Positions 41,836 through 55,261 of a DNA stretch of 64,000 nt are shown one piece after another (position 1 is the stretch's first letter; each line of letters starts with the position of its first letter). The stretch comes from Pseudomonas parafulva. GTDB lineage: Bacteria; Pseudomonadota; Gammaproteobacteria; Pseudomonadales; Pseudomonadaceae. Position numbers and translations under genes: made by a program. The notes beneath the pieces are model-generated. The model searched no databases, was not told where the DNA came from, and saw nothing but the letters and a program-made list of their open reading frames with translations. The stretch spans positions 3,534,001 to 3,598,000 of the forward strand of contig NZ_CP009747.1 of the NCBI RefSeq assembly GCF_000800255.1. Direction: 5' to 3'.

Positions 41836-43479
41836 TCACATCGGCGTCGCCCGCTCCATCAGCGCGAGCACGTCGATGCCACGCGGCAGCGCGCCGTACA
41901 CGCGACCACCGCTGCCCAGACGGCTGCCGATGAAGGCATCGCTGACCGTGGCATTGCCCGCCTCCAGCAATAGCTTGGCCTGCAGCGCCACGGCGATGTC
42001 TTCGGTCAGTTGCCGGGCGCGGTACTGGATGTCGCCGCTGTCGGCCAGCGCACCCTTGAGGTTGCCGATGTGCGCGGCCAGGCGCGGGTCGCCATGACCG
42101 TCGCCCAGCTCGACGAACAGCGCATCGAGCACGCCCGGCTCCTTGGACAGCGCCCGCAGCACGTCCAGGCACTGCACGTTGCCCGAGCCTTCCCAGGTGG
42201 AGTTGACCGGTGCCTCGCGGTACAGGCGCGGGAGGATGCTGTCCTCGACATAACCGGCGCCGCCCAGGCACTCGGCAGCCTCGTTGATCATTCCCGGCGC
42301 GCGCTTGCAGATCCAGTACTTGCCCACCGCCGTGACCAGGCGGGCAAAATGCGCCTGCTGCGGGTCGTCCAACTGGTCCAGGGCCTGACCCATGCGCAGG
42401 CTCAGGGCCAGCGCCGCCTCGCTCTCCAGCGCCAGGTCGGCGAGCACGTTCTGCATCAACGGTTGCTCGCTGAGCCGCTTGCCGCCGACCTTGCGGTGGG
42501 CGCAGTGATGCGTGGCCTGGGTCAGCGCCTGGCGCATCAAGGCACTGGAGCCGACCATGCAGTCGAAGCGGGTCATGGCGACCATCTCGATGATGGTCGG
42601 CACGCCGCGCCCTTCCTCGCCGATCATCCAGGCCAGGGCGCCGCGAAACTCCACTTCGCTGGAGGCATTGGACTGGTTGCCCAGCTTGTTTTTCAAGCGC
42701 TGGATATAGAACTGGTTGCGCTGGTCGTCCGGCCGATGGCGCGGCAGCAGGAAGCAGCTCAGGCCGCGCTCGGTCTGCGCCAGGGTAAGGAAGGCGTCGC
42801 ACATCGGCGCCGAACAGAACCACTTGTGGCCGACCAGTTCATAGGCCTGCCCTGGTCCAGGCGCGCCCACGGGGTAGGCGCGGGTGGTGTTGGCGCGCAC
42901 ATCGGTGCCGCCCTGCTTTTCGGTCATGGCCATGCCCAGGGTCACCCCGGCTTTATGCCGGTCGCCGACATTGCGCGGGTCGTACTCGCGGGCCAGCACC
43001 TTGGGCAGCCAGTACTCGGCCAGTTCCGGTTGCAGGCGCAGCGCGGGCACCGCTGCGAAGGTCATGGTCAGCGGACAGCCGCTGCCCGCCTCGGCCTGGC
43101 TGTGCAGGTAGGTCATCGACGCGCGGGCCACATGCGCGCCAGCACGCGGTTCGGCCCACGGCAGCGAGGGCAGGCCATGCTCGATGGCGGTGCGCATCAG
43201 CTCGTGGTAGGCGGGATGGAATTCCACCAGGTCGATGCGATGACCGTAGCGGTCATGGCTGCTGAACTGCGGCGCATGCGCATTGGCCAGGAAGCCTGCG
43301 GCCATCAGCGGCCCACCGGCCAGCGCGCCATAGGCGTCGATGCGCGCGTGTGCCCAGCCCGCGCCGAAGCGGCTTGACCATTGCTGCAGCGGCAGGTCGA
43401 GACGGTACAGGTTGGCGCCGTCCAGCGAAGGGGGCTGGTTGGTGACTTCGTGGGTTTCGGCGTACTGATGCAGGTTCAT
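41836..43479 (-). CDS. AidB-like acyl-CoA dehydrogenase family protein
   Basis: A 547-aa flavoprotein similar in length to E. coli AidB (541 aa). It starts MNLHQYAETHEVTNQPPSL, with N-terminal QWSSRFGAGWAHARIDAYG as in AidB. A FAD-binding block LGMAMTEKQGGTDVRANT and the C-terminal block NEAAECLGGAGYVEDSILPRLYRE with WEGSGNVQCLDVLRAL follow. AidB protects DNA during alkylation stress, but many family members in Pseudomonas are of unknown substrate. Confidence 0.88.
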   Translation of the reverse strand: MNLHQYAETHEVTNQPPSLDGANLYRLDLPLQQWSSRFGAGWAHARIDAYGALAGGPLMAAGFLANAHAPQFSSHDRYGHRIDLVEFHPAYHELMRTAIEHGLPSLPWAEPRAGAHVARASMTYLHSQAEAGSGCPLTMTFAAVPALRLQPELAEYWLPKVLAREYDPRNVGDRHKAGVTLGMAMTEKQGGTDVRANTTRAYPVGAPGPGQAYELVGHKWFCSAPMCDAFLTLAQTERGLSCFLLPRHRPDDQRNQFYIQRLKNKLGNQSNASSEVEFRGALAWMIGEEGRGVPTIIEMVAMTRFDCMVGSSALMRQALTQATHHCAHRKVGGKRLSEQPLMQNVLADLALESEAALALSLRMGQALDQLDDPQQAHFARLVTAVGKYWICKRAPGMINEAAECLGGAGYVEDSILPRLYREAPVNSTWEGSGNVQCLDVLRALSKEPGVLDALFVELGDGHGDPRLAAHIGNLKGALADSGDIQYRARQLTEDIAVALQAKLLLEAGNATVSDAFIGSRLGSGGRVYGALPRGIDVLALMERATPM

Positions 43480-43646
43480 CGAAGGCTCCTGGGTGCGCGG
43501 TGGCCTGGAAACCTCAGTGAAGCACTCATCGCGGGGCAGGCAAAGGGACGAAACCGCCGTTTCCGACGGGATCGCGGGCAGCGCCAGTGGCTGTCTACCT
43601 CACCGGCGAATCCGTTATGAACGCTTTGGTGGTAAGCTCGCCGACC

Positions 43647-44444
43647 ATGAATACCTACAGCTCCCGTCCCGTTGTCCTCTGTCTTTCCGGCCACGACCCC
43701 AGTGGCGGCGCCGGTCTGCAGGCAGATATCGAAGCCCTGATCGCCCAGGGCTGTCACGCCGCACCGGCCGTGACCGCCCTGACCGTGCAGGATACCGTCG
43801 ATGTGTCCGACTTCCGCGTGCTCGACCGCCAGTGGGTATTGGCGCAGGCCAATGCGGTGCTGGCCGATTCGCCCGTGGCGGCGGTCAAGCTGGGCATGCT
43901 CGGCTCGATCGAGATGGTCGACACCGTCGCCGAACTGCTCGCCGCTCACCCGCACGTGCCGTTGGTCTGCGACCCGGTGCTGCGCGCCGGTGGCGGCGGC
44001 CGACTGGGCAAGGATGAAGTGGGCTACGCCCTGCGCGAGCGCCTGCTGCCCCGGGCCACCATCGCCACGCCGAACCTGCCCGAGGCGCGCATCCTCGCCG
44101 ACCTGCCGTCTGGCAGCGCCGACGACTGCGCAGAGAAACTCCTGCCGTTCTGCGAGCATCTGCTGATCACCGGCGGCCATGGCGACGAAGTAGAGATCCA
44201 CAACCGTCTGTACAGCCGCAGCGGCCAGCAGCACACCTGGACCTGCCAACGCCTGCCCGGCAGCTACCACGGTTCGGGCTGCACCCTGGCCAGCGCCCTG
44301 GCCGGACGCCTGGCCCTGGGCGAGGAACTGGTCAGCGCCGTGCGCAGCGCCCTGGACTACACCTGGCGCACCCTGCGCGACGCCGAGCGACTGGGTCGCG
44401 GCCAGTACGTGCCACGGCGCCTGCCCCTGGATTTCTGCCACTGA
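43647..44444 (+). CDS. thiD: Hydroxymethylpyrimidine/phosphomethylpyrimidine kinase
   Basis: A 265-aa ribokinase-fold enzyme that phosphorylates the pyrimidine half of thiamine. [17 protein letters not shown] is the substrate-binding start and [17 protein letters not shown] the anion hole with the catalytic Cys/Asp region. Earlier in-frame starts exist, but [15 protein letters not shown] at 43647 gives family length. thiE follows after 14 bp. No TPP riboswitch is seen upstream. Confidence 0.93.
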   Translation: MNTYSSRPVVLCLSGHDPSGGAGLQADIEALIAQGCHAAPAVTALTVQDTVDVSDFRVLDRQWVLAQANAVLADSPVAAVKLGMLGSIEMVDTVAELLAAHPHVPLVCDPVLRAGGGGRLGKDEVGYALRERLLPRATIATPNLPEARILADLPSGSADDCAEKLLPFCEHLLITGGHGDEVEIHNRLYSRSGQQHTWTCQRLPGSYHGSGCTLASALAGRLALGEELVSAVRSALDYTWRTLRDAERLGRGQYVPRRLPLDFCH

Positions 44445-44458
44445 CACGAGGCCGTCCC

Positions 44459-45082
44459 ATGAAGCTACGTGGCCTGTATGCCATCACTGACAGCCAACTG
44501 CTCGCCGGGCGCTTTCTGGCGCACGTCGAAGCGGCCCTGGAAGGCGGCGTCTGCCTGCTGCAATACCGCGACAAGGGCGACGACACCGCACGCCGCCTGC
44601 GCGAGGCCGAGGCCCTGATGAGGCTGTGCGAGCGCTACGGTACGGCGCTGATCATCAATGACGACGCCGAACTGGCGGCGCGCCTGGGCGTCGGCGTGCA
44701 CCTGGGGCAGACCGACGGTCCGCTGACCCCGGCCCGTGCCCTGCTAGGGCGCCAGGCCATCATCGGCTCCACCTGCCACGCCAGCCTGGCGCTGGCCGAG
44801 CAGGCCGCCGCCGAAGGCGCCAGCTACGTGGCCTTCGGCCGCTTCTTCAATTCCCAGACCAAGCCCGGCGCTGCGGCTGCCAGCCTCGAGCTGATCGGCC
44901 AGGCCCGCGCCCAGCTCACGCTGCCGATCGCCGTGATCGGCGGCATCACCCTCGACAACGCCGCCGCGCTGGTCGCCCATGGCGCCGACCTGCTGGCGGT
45001 GATCCACGGCCTGTTCGGTGCCGACAGCGCGCAGGAAGTGACCCGCCGCGCCCGCGCCTTCAATGCTTTGTTCGCTTGCTGA
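44459..45082 (+). CDS. thiE: Thiamine-phosphate synthase
   Basis: A 207-aa TIM-barrel enzyme joining the pyrimidine and thiazole phosphates. [31 protein letters not shown], the phosphate loop VAFGRFFNS with TKPGA, and [11 protein letters not shown] are all diagnostic. In operon with thiD; hemL follows after 17 bp. Confidence 0.94.
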   Translation: MKLRGLYAITDSQLLAGRFLAHVEAALEGGVCLLQYRDKGDDTARRLREAEALMRLCERYGTALIINDDAELAARLGVGVHLGQTDGPLTPARALLGRQAIIGSTCHASLALAEQAAAEGASYVAFGRFFNSQTKPGAAAASLELIGQARAQLTLPIAVIGGITLDNAAALVAHGADLLAVIHGLFGADSAQEVTRRARAFNALFAC

Positions 45083-45099
45083 CTTCGAGAGACGATCCC

Positions 45100-46383
45100 A
45101 TGTCCCGTTCCGAAACACTGTTCGCCCAAGCCCAGAAACACATTCCCGGGGGCGTCAACTCGCCCGTTCGCGCGTTCAAGAGCGTCGGCGGCACGCCGCT
45201 GTTCTTCAAGCACGCCGAAGGCGCCTATGTGGTCGATGAAGACGACAAGCGCTACGTCGACTACGTCGGTTCCTGGGGCCCGATGATCCTCGGCCACGGC
45301 CATCCGCAGGTGCTCGACGCGGTGCGCCGTCAGTTGGAGCACGGCCTGTCGTACGGCGCCCCGACCGCCATGGAAACCGAGATGGCCGACCTGGTCTGCT
45401 CGCTGGTGCCGTCGATGGAGATGGTGCGCATGGTCAGCTCCGGCACCGAAGCGACCATGAGCGCCATTCGCCTGGCCCGTGGCTACACCGGCCGCGACGC
45501 GATCATCAAGTTCGAAGGCTGCTACCACGGTCACTCCGACAGCCTGCTGGTCAAGGCCGGTTCCGGCCTGCTGACCCAGGGCGTGCCGAGCTCGGCCGGG
45601 GTGCCGGCGGACTTCGCCAAGCACACCCTGACCCTGCCCTTCAACGACCTGGCCGCCGTCGAAAAGACCCTGGCCGACGTGGGCCAGAGCGTGGCCTGCA
45701 TCATCGTCGAGCCGGTGGCCGGCAACATGAACTGCGTGCCCCCGGCCGCAGGCTTCCTCGAAGGCCTGCGCAGCCTGTGCGACCAGCATGGCGTGGTGTT
45801 GATCTTCGATGAAGTGATGACCGGCTTCCGCGTCTCGCTCGGCGGCGCCCAAGGCCATTACGGCATCACGCCGGACCTCTCCACCTTCGGCAAGATCGTC
45901 GGCGGCGGCATGCCAGTCGGCTGCTTCGGCGGCAAGCGCGAGATCATGGGCTGCATCGCCCCGCTCGGCCCGGTCTACCAGGCCGGCACCCTGTCGGGCA
46001 ACCCGCTGGCCATGGCCGCCGGCCTGACCACCCTGAAGCTGATCAGCCGTCCGGGCTTCCACGACGAACTGACGGCCTTCACCAGCCGCATGCTCGACGG
46101 TCTGCAGCAGCGCGCCGATGCCGCCGGCATCCCGTTCGTCACCACGCAGGCGGGTGCGATGTTCGGCCTGTACTTCAGCGGCGCCGACGACATCGTCACC
46201 TTCGACGACGTGATGGCTAGCGACGCCGAGCGCTTCAAGCGCTTCTTCCACCTGATGCTCGACGGCGGCGTGTACCTGGCGCCAAGCGCGTTCGAGGCGG
46301 GCTTCACCTCCATCGCCCACGGCGAAGCCGAGTTGAAGATCACCCTGGATGCAGCGGAAAAGGCCTTCGCGGCGCTGAAATAA
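45100..46383 (+). CDS. hemL: Glutamate-1-semialdehyde 2,1-aminomutase
   Basis: A 427-aa PLP enzyme that makes 5-aminolevulinate for haem. The PLP lysine lies in [33 protein letters not shown] and [11 protein letters not shown] are conserved. The start at 45100 ([18 protein letters not shown]) gives the usual length. It follows thiE, a common Pseudomonas order. Confidence 0.96.
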   Translation: MSRSETLFAQAQKHIPGGVNSPVRAFKSVGGTPLFFKHAEGAYVVDEDDKRYVDYVGSWGPMILGHGHPQVLDAVRRQLEHGLSYGAPTAMETEMADLVCSLVPSMEMVRMVSSGTEATMSAIRLARGYTGRDAIIKFEGCYHGHSDSLLVKAGSGLLTQGVPSSAGVPADFAKHTLTLPFNDLAAVEKTLADVGQSVACIIVEPVAGNMNCVPPAAGFLEGLRSLCDQHGVVLIFDEVMTGFRVSLGGAQGHYGITPDLSTFGKIVGGGMPVGCFGGKREIMGCIAPLGPVYQAGTLSGNPLAMAAGLTTLKLISRPGFHDELTAFTSRMLDGLQQRADAAGIPFVTTQAGAMFGLYFSGADDIVTFDDVMASDAERFKRFFHLMLDGGVYLAPSAFEAGFTSIAHGEAELKITLDAAEKAFAALK

Positions 46384-46399
46384 ACGGCATCGTCCCACT

Positions 46400-46432
46400 G
46401 CCTGGCGCCCTCTTCCCCAGTGGGCGTCAGGC
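46400..46432 (+). terminator. Hairpin downstream of hemL
   Basis: Eleven-base arms GCCTGGCGCCC/GGGCGTCAGGC (one G-T pair) with an 11-nt loop, 16 bp after the stop. No T-run follows, so the assignment is tentative. Confidence 0.4.
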
Positions 46433-46570
46433 ACGATGGTCCAGGCACTGACGGCCGATGTCTTTGTGCTCAGATAAATTAGAGTAAAACTTTGTAAGGT
46501 AGGCGCTGCTTATCCCATAATGTGCCATCAACGACATTGGCCGCAGCTTTGCAGAGGTAAGTCGATCCCC

Positions 46571-47122
46571 ATGAACCGCACCGGCCGTGCCCTGACGCTG
46601 GGCTGCCTGTTGCTTCTTCAGCCCCTGCTGGCCCTGGCAGAGGGCGGCAATTCGTTGCTGATTCCAGCGACGGGCCGCTGCACTCTCAACGCCCAGCCGC
46701 AAGACCTGGAGAACGCACTCAACGCCTGCGCGCAGAGTGCCGAGGCCGGCGATGCCCAGGCGCAGTACGAACTCGGCGAGTTCTACTACAGCGGCAACCA
46801 AGCCCCCAAGGACCTGAACAAGGCCCTGAACTGGTTCGAAAAAGCCTCGCTGCAGGGGCACGCCCAGGCCCAGTACCGCCTGGGCGGCATGTTCATGCGC
46901 GGTGAAGGGGTCCAGGCCAATCACGTCCAGGCCTACATCCTGCTCAAGATTGCCGCGGTCAACGGCGCCGAAGACGCCCTGGACCTGGCCGACGAGGTGA
47001 CCGAGCAGATGTCGCGAGAAGAACTGGAACACGCTACCCAGGTACTGGGTCAGATCTTCCGCAAGTACCTGCTGGAGCTGCAGAGCGCCGAAGGCCGCAC
47101 GCCGTTCTCACCACTGCCTTGA
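46571..47122 (+). CDS. Sel1-repeat (SLR/TPR-like) secreted protein
   Basis: A 183-aa protein with signal peptide MNRTGRALTLGCLLLLQPLLALA. Two to three Sel1-like repeats follow (AEAGDAQAQYELGEFYYSGN, then ASLQGHAQAQYRLGGMFMRG), plus a helical C-terminus. Such proteins serve as periplasmic protein-interaction scaffolds. Target unknown. Confidence 0.85.
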   Translation: MNRTGRALTLGCLLLLQPLLALAEGGNSLLIPATGRCTLNAQPQDLENALNACAQSAEAGDAQAQYELGEFYYSGNQAPKDLNKALNWFEKASLQGHAQAQYRLGGMFMRGEGVQANHVQAYILLKIAAVNGAEDALDLADEVTEQMSREELEHATQVLGQIFRKYLLELQSAEGRTPFSPLP

Positions 47123-47269
47123 GCCGCGCGCGTGCAACCGATCTGTCGCGCAACGGTCAGATACCTCTGCCACAGTGCCCCATACCCTTGATCGTTTCAG
47201 AGCTTTCGCCACCGCCGATCAAGGGTTATTCTTCGTTTCACATCCTTCGTCGAGCGCCTTGAACCGACC

Positions 47270-48268
47270 TTGAACGCCCCCATACAACCCCATCGTTTCA
47301 CCCTCGAACCCTTCGAGGCCCACCGTTTCGCCAACTTGTGCGGCCAGTTCGACGCGCATCTGCGCCTGATCGAACAACGCCTGGCCATCGAGATCCGCAA
47401 CCGCGGCAATCAGTTCGAACTGATCGGCGAACCCAAGACCACCTCCGCCGCCGAACAACTGCTGCGCCGTCTCTACCGCGAGACCAAGGCCATCGAGCTG
47501 TCGCCGGAAACGGTCCACCTCTATCTCCAGGAATCGGCCGTGGAGAACATCGACAATCCCGCCGTCAACGAAGTCAGCGTCTCGCTGCGCACGCGCAAGG
47601 GCAACATTCGTCCGCGCGGCGCCAACCAGCAGCGCTACGTCAAGGAAATCCTGGCCAACGACATCAACTTCGGCATCGGCCCGGCCGGTACCGGCAAGAC
47701 CTACCTGGCCGTGGCCTGTGCCGTCGATGCCCTGGAACGCGAGCAGGTGCGCCGTATCCTGCTGGTGCGTCCGGCGGTCGAGGCCGGCGAAAAGCTCGGC
47801 TTCCTGCCAGGCGACCTGGCACAGAAGATCGACCCCTACCTGCGCCCGCTGTACGACGCCCTGTATGAAATGCTCGGCTTCGAGCACGTGGCCAAGCTGA
47901 TCGAGCGCCAGGTGATCGAGATCGCCCCGCTGGCCTACATGCGCGGCCGCACGCTGAACAACAGCTTCATCATCCTCGACGAAAGCCAGAACACCACCCT
48001 GGAACAGATGAAGATGTTCCTCACCCGTATCGGCTTCGGCTCCACGGCAGTGATCACCGGTGACATCACCCAGGTCGACCTGCCGCGTGGCACCAAGTCG
48101 GGCCTGGCCCACGTCATCGACGTGCTCAAGGATGTACCCGGCATCAGCTTCACGCACTTCCAGCCCAAGGACGTGGTACGTCACCCACTGGTGCAGCGCA
48201 TCGTCGAAGCCTACGACCGTTTCGAGGCCGCTCAGGCCAAGCCCGAGGCGCGCGGCAACGATGCTTGA
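47270..48268 (+). CDS. ybeZ: PhoH-like ATPase (YbeZ)
   Basis: A 332-aa protein with a KH-like N-terminal domain and a PhoH ATPase domain. Walker A is [11 protein letters not shown], Walker [11 protein letters not shown]. The start is a TTG (47270); it gives the family N-terminus [18 protein letters not shown]. YbeZ works with the RNase YbeY in rRNA maturation, and ybeY follows with an 8-bp overlap. Confidence 0.93.
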   Translation: MNAPIQPHRFTLEPFEAHRFANLCGQFDAHLRLIEQRLAIEIRNRGNQFELIGEPKTTSAAEQLLRRLYRETKAIELSPETVHLYLQESAVENIDNPAVNEVSVSLRTRKGNIRPRGANQQRYVKEILANDINFGIGPAGTGKTYLAVACAVDALEREQVRRILLVRPAVEAGEKLGFLPGDLAQKIDPYLRPLYDALYEMLGFEHVAKLIERQVIEIAPLAYMRGRTLNNSFIILDESQNTTLEQMKMFLTRIGFGSTAVITGDITQVDLPRGTKSGLAHVIDVLKDVPGISFTHFQPKDVVRHPLVQRIVEAYDRFEAAQAKPEARGNDA

Positions 48269-48734
48269 ACTCGACCTGCAACGGGCCACCGAGGCGGCGG
48301 CGCCAGACGACGCCGCCTTCCGCCGCTGGTGCGAACTGGCCCTGCGCCAGCGCAGCGCCGACTCGGAAATGACCATTCGCCTGGTCGAGGAAGACGAAGG
48401 CCGTGCGCTCAATCACACCTACCGGCACAAGGACTACGCAACCAACGTGTTGTCCTTCCCGGCTGACGTGCCCGACGAACTGCTGGATATTCCCTTGCTC
48501 GGCGACCTGGTCATCTGCGTACCCGTCGTCGAGCGCGAGGCCGCCGAACAAGGCAAGTCGCTGGAGGCGCACTGGGCGCACCTGGTGATCCACGGCTGCC
48601 TGCACCTGCTGGGCTACGACCACATCGACGACGATGAGGCCGAGGAAATGGAAGCGCTGGAACGCCAATTGCTGGCCGAACTGGGTCATCCCGACCCCTA
48701 CGCCGACGACGACACCGATTCAATCACCCACTGA
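48261..48734 (+). CDS. ybeY: rRNA maturation RNase YbeY
   Basis: A 157-aa zinc-dependent endoribonuclease. The metal-binding motif is [11 protein letters not shown] (H-x3-H-x5-H) and the conserved block [17 protein letters not shown] precedes it. It matures the 3' end of 16S rRNA. Operon ybeZ-ybeY-corC-lnt. Confidence 0.96.
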   Translation: MLELDLQRATEAAAPDDAAFRRWCELALRQRSADSEMTIRLVEEDEGRALNHTYRHKDYATNVLSFPADVPDELLDIPLLGDLVICVPVVEREAAEQGKSLEAHWAHLVIHGCLHLLGYDHIDDDEAEEMEALERQLLAELGHPDPYADDDTDSITH

Positions 48735-48762
48735 CCATTGCAAGGACCACGAGTACACCGCC

Positions 48763-49602
48763 ATGAGCGAAGATCGATCGAGCAACGGGCAAAAGTCTTG
48801 GCTGGGTAAGCTGACCCAGGCTTTTGCCCATGAGCCGAAAAACCGCCAGGAGCTTCTCGAGCTGCTGCGCGAAGCCCATCAGAACAAGCTGCTCGACAGC
48901 GAAGCGCTGACCATCGTCGAAGGCGCCATCCAGGTCGCCGACCTGCAGGTGCGCGACATCATGGTGCCGCGCTCGCAGATGATCAGCATCAAGGCCAGCC
49001 AGTCGCCTCGCGAATTCCTGCCGGCGGTGATCGACGCCGCGCACTCGCGCTACCCGGTGATCGGCGAGAGCCATGACGATGTGCTCGGCATCCTGCTGGC
49101 CAAGGACCTGCTGCCGCTGATCCTCAAGGAGAACGGCGACAGCTTCAACATCAAGGACCTGCTGCGTCCGGCCACCTTCGTGCCCGAGTCCAAGCGGCTG
49201 AACGTGCTCCTGCGCGAATTCCGCGCCAACCACAACCACATGGCCGTGGTCATCGACGAATACGGCGGCGTGGCCGGGCTGGTCACCATCGAGGACGTGC
49301 TCGAACAGATCGTCGGCGACATCGAGGACGAGCACGACGTCGAGGAAGACAGCTACATCAAGCCGCTGCCCAGCGGCGACTTCCTGGTCAAGGCCCTGAC
49401 CCCCATCGAGAACTTCAATGCGTTCTTCGACAGCGCGTTCTCGGACGATGAGTTCGACACCGTCGGCGGTCTGGTCATGAGCGCCTTCGGCCACCTGCCC
49501 AAGCGCAACGAGACCACTGAAATCGGCGCCTACCGCTTCCGCATTCTCAACGCCGACAGCCGCCGCGTGCACCTGCTGCGCCTGACCCCGATCACCCGTT
49601 AA
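48763..49602 (+). CDS. corC: CorC/YbeX-family CBS-domain protein
   Basis: A 279-aa cytoplasmic protein with two CBS domains (about 65-185: VRDIMVPRSQM and VVIDEYGGVAGLVTIEDVLEQ) and a C-terminal CorC/HlyC transporter-associated domain (about 200-275). It is linked to magnesium/cobalt efflux and, more recently, to ribosome maintenance together with YbeY/YbeZ. The start at 48763 gives MSEDRSSNGQKSWLGKL. Confidence 0.93.
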   Translation: MSEDRSSNGQKSWLGKLTQAFAHEPKNRQELLELLREAHQNKLLDSEALTIVEGAIQVADLQVRDIMVPRSQMISIKASQSPREFLPAVIDAAHSRYPVIGESHDDVLGILLAKDLLPLILKENGDSFNIKDLLRPATFVPESKRLNVLLREFRANHNHMAVVIDEYGGVAGLVTIEDVLEQIVGDIEDEHDVEEDSYIKPLPSGDFLVKALTPIENFNAFFDSAFSDDEFDTVGGLVMSAFGHLPKRNETTEIGAYRFRILNADSRRVHLLRLTPITR

Positions 49603-49610
49603 GGACGACC

Positions 49611-51128
49611 ATGCGCTGGATCACCCGCCCCGGCTGGCCCGGTAACCTGCTGGCCTTGGTGGCCGGCGCCTCCACGTCGCTGGCCCTGGCGCCGTTCGAT
49701 CTGTGGCCGATCGCGCTGCTGTCGATCATGCTGTTCTACCTCGGCCTGCGCGAGCTCAGCCCGCGCCAGGCACTGGGGCGCGGCTGGTGCTACGGCTTCG
49801 GCCTGTATGGCGCCGGCACCAGCTGGATCTACGTCAGCATCAACACTTACGGCGGTGCCTCGCCGCTGCTGGCCACCCTGCTGCTGGTGGCGTTCTTCGC
49901 CGCCATCGCCTGGTTCTTCGCCCTGCCAGCCTGGCTCTGGGCGCGCTGGCTGCGCCGCACCGAGGCGCCGCTGGCCGATGCCTTGTGCTTCGCCGCCTTG
50001 TGGCTGTTGCAGGAAGCCTTCCGCGGCTGGTTCCTCACTGGCTTCCCCTGGCTCTACGCCGGCTACAGCCAACTCGACGGCCCGCTGGCCGGCCTGGCAC
50101 CGCTGGGCGGCGTGTGGCTGATCTCCTTTGCCCTGGCGCTGTCGGCAGCATTGCTGTGCAACCTGTCGCGCCTGCGCACACGCCCTTCGTTCTTCGCTGT
50201 CGGCGCAGTGCTGCTGATAGCGCCCTGGGTGCTTGGCCTGGGCCTGAAAGGCCACGCCTGGACCCGCCCGGCCGGCGACCCGCTGAAAGTCGCCGCCGTT
50301 CAGGGCAACGTCGAGCAGGAAGTGAAATGGGACCCGGCTCACGTCAACGCGCAACTGGCGCTGTACCGAGACATGACCTTGCGTTCGCAGCCGGCCGACA
50401 TCGTGGTGTGGCCGGAAACGGCGGTGCCGGTGCTCAAGGATCAGGCGCAAGGCTACATCGACATGATGGGCAGCTTCGCCGCGGACCGTCACGCGGCGCT
50501 GATCACCGGCGTACCAGTGCGTCAGGTGGTGCACCAGCAGCGCCGCTACTTCAACGGCATCACCGTCACCGGCGAAGGCGATGGCACCTACCTCAAGCAG
50601 AAGCTGGTGCCGTTCGGCGAGTACGTGCCGCTGCAAGACATGCTGCGCGGGCTGATCGAGTTCTTCAATCTGCCGATGTCCGACTTCGCCCGCGGGCCTG
50701 ATGACCAGCCACTGCTCCAGGCCAAGGGCTATCAGATCGCGCCGTACATCTGCTATGAAGTGGTCTACCCCGAGTTCGCTGCAGGCCTGGCCGCGCGCAG
50801 CGACCTGCTGCTGACCATCAGCAACGACACCTGGTTCGGCACCTCGATCGGGCCGTTGCAGCACCTGCAGATGGCGCAGATGCGCGCCCTGGAGGCCGGT
50901 CGCTGGATGATCCGCGCCACCAATAACGGCGTTACCGCGCTGATCGACCCGTTCGGCAAGATCACCACGCAGATCCCGCAGTTCCAGCAGGCAATCCTGT
51001 ATGGCGAGGTAGTGCCCATGCAGCAGCTCACGCCGTATCTGCAATGGCGCTCATGGCCGCTGGCGATCGTCTGCCTGCTGCTGATGGGCTGGGCGCTGCT
51101 GGCCGGGCGCATCGCCAAGACCGCGTGA
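49611..51128 (+). CDS. lnt: Apolipoprotein N-acyltransferase
   Basis: A 505-aa inner-membrane enzyme that adds the third acyl chain to lipoproteins. Several N-terminal transmembrane segments precede a periplasmic nitrilase domain with the catalytic triad: Glu in VWPETAVPV, Lys in YLKQKLVPFGEYVPL, Cys in APYICYEVVYPE. AAGGA precedes the ATG. Last gene of the ybeZ operon. Confidence 0.96.
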   Translation: MRWITRPGWPGNLLALVAGASTSLALAPFDLWPIALLSIMLFYLGLRELSPRQALGRGWCYGFGLYGAGTSWIYVSINTYGGASPLLATLLLVAFFAAIAWFFALPAWLWARWLRRTEAPLADALCFAALWLLQEAFRGWFLTGFPWLYAGYSQLDGPLAGLAPLGGVWLISFALALSAALLCNLSRLRTRPSFFAVGAVLLIAPWVLGLGLKGHAWTRPAGDPLKVAAVQGNVEQEVKWDPAHVNAQLALYRDMTLRSQPADIVVWPETAVPVLKDQAQGYIDMMGSFAADRHAALITGVPVRQVVHQQRRYFNGITVTGEGDGTYLKQKLVPFGEYVPLQDMLRGLIEFFNLPMSDFARGPDDQPLLQAKGYQIAPYICYEVVYPEFAAGLAARSDLLLTISNDTWFGTSIGPLQHLQMAQMRALEAGRWMIRATNNGVTALIDPFGKITTQIPQFQQAILYGEVVPMQQLTPYLQWRSWPLAIVCLLLMGWALLAGRIAKTA

Positions 51129-51140
51129 GCATCGCCTATC

Positions 51141-51179
51141 GTCCCTGTAGAAACGGCGCTGCGCCGCCTCTACAGGGAC
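51141..51179. terminator. Bidirectional hairpin between lnt and ydcF-like gene
   Basis: Perfect 11-bp arms GTCCCTGTAGA/TCTACAGGGAC around a GC-rich loop that can itself pair. It separates two convergent genes. No T-run, but the symmetric position suggests a shared terminator or a REP-like element. Confidence 0.5.
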
Positions 51180-51185
51180 AGCGAA

Positions 51186-51947
51186 TCAGTAGAACAACCG
51201 ATACCCCACCAGCCCGACGGCCTCATTGAGCAACTGCCCGTTCTGCCACATCGCCCGGCTCTCCGGCAGCAGCCCGGCGAATGGCCGCGCGTGATCGGCG
51301 CCAAGGAAGCCCACTGGCGCCGGCACTACCTCGAACCCGACCTGCTCGAAGCTCCAGCGCGAACGCGGCATGTGCCAGGCCTGGGTCACCACGACCACGC
51401 GCCGGATGCCCAGCGGTTGCAACACCTGGGCACTGAAGCGGGCGTTTTCCCACGTGGTGCGACTGGCCTCTTCCTTCCAAGTCACGTTCACGCCGAAATC
51501 GGCTTGCAGACGCTGCGCCATCAACTGCGCCTCGCTCGGCGGCGTGCCGTAGTGCAGTCCACCACTGGTCAACACCGGCAGGCCCGAGGCCTTGGCCAAC
51601 TGCGCCGCGTAACGCATGCGCTCCAGCGCCGAAGGGCTGGGCTGATCGTCACCGCCCCAGGCCGGATCGCCACGTTCACGCCCGGCACCGAGAATGACGA
51701 TGGCATCGGCGCGCCGGGACAACGTCGCCCACGCCTGCGGCGCCAGCGGCGCCTCGGTCTCCAGCACTCGGGCCGACTCCTGCACCACCAGCGGCAGGCT
51801 CATCAGCCACAACCCACCCAGTCCGAGGGCGAAACACAGCGCCGCCACCCGTGGCCGACGTCTGCGCAACCACCAGCCAGCCGCGAGCAGCAACAGCAGC
51901 AGCCCTGGCGGCATCAACCATTGTTTGATGAAGAATCGAATCGGCAT
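51186..51947 (-). CDS. YdcF/ElyC-like DUF218 protein
   Basis: A 253-aa protein with two N-terminal transmembrane helices (about 10-28 and 35-55) and a DUF218 domain (about 80-250): ADAIVILGAGRERG, LPVLTSGG, EEASRTTWENARFS and VVVVTQAWHMPRSRWSFEQ. Relatives such as ElyC act in envelope maintenance. The start at 51947 (MPIRFFIKQW) is preferred over a frame opening further upstream. Confidence 0.85.
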   Translation of the reverse strand: MPIRFFIKQWLMPPGLLLLLLAAGWWLRRRRPRVAALCFALGLGGLWLMSLPLVVQESARVLETEAPLAPQAWATLSRRADAIVILGAGRERGDPAWGGDDQPSPSALERMRYAAQLAKASGLPVLTSGGLHYGTPPSEAQLMAQRLQADFGVNVTWKEEASRTTWENARFSAQVLQPLGIRRVVVVTQAWHMPRSRWSFEQVGFEVVPAPVGFLGADHARPFAGLLPESRAMWQNGQLLNEAVGLVGYRLFY

Positions 51948-51974
51948 GCGCACCTCCGGCAAGGCGTGCAGCCT

Positions 51975-52011
51975 AAAAGCAACGGGGCCGGGCAACAAGT
52001 GCCCGGCCCCG
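51975..52011 (-). terminator. Intrinsic terminator of the 52047-52361 gene
   Basis: Perfect 12-bp stem (51983-51994 with 52000-52011), ACAAG loop, and TTTT on the minus strand (51978-51975) shortly beyond the stem. Confidence 0.75.
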
Positions 52012-52046
52012 ATCGCCAAGGTGGTCAAATCACCGGTGCAGGCCCA

Positions 52047-55204
<3,158 letters not shown>

Positions 55205-55261
55205 TGGCAAGCCCGCCCTGGCGACGGGGCGGGCGCAACAGGCCCAAAAGGGAGCTACACC

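Noticed and set aside
43480..43646. TPP riboswitch before thiD
   Set aside because: The leader is short and lacks the conserved thi-box blocks.
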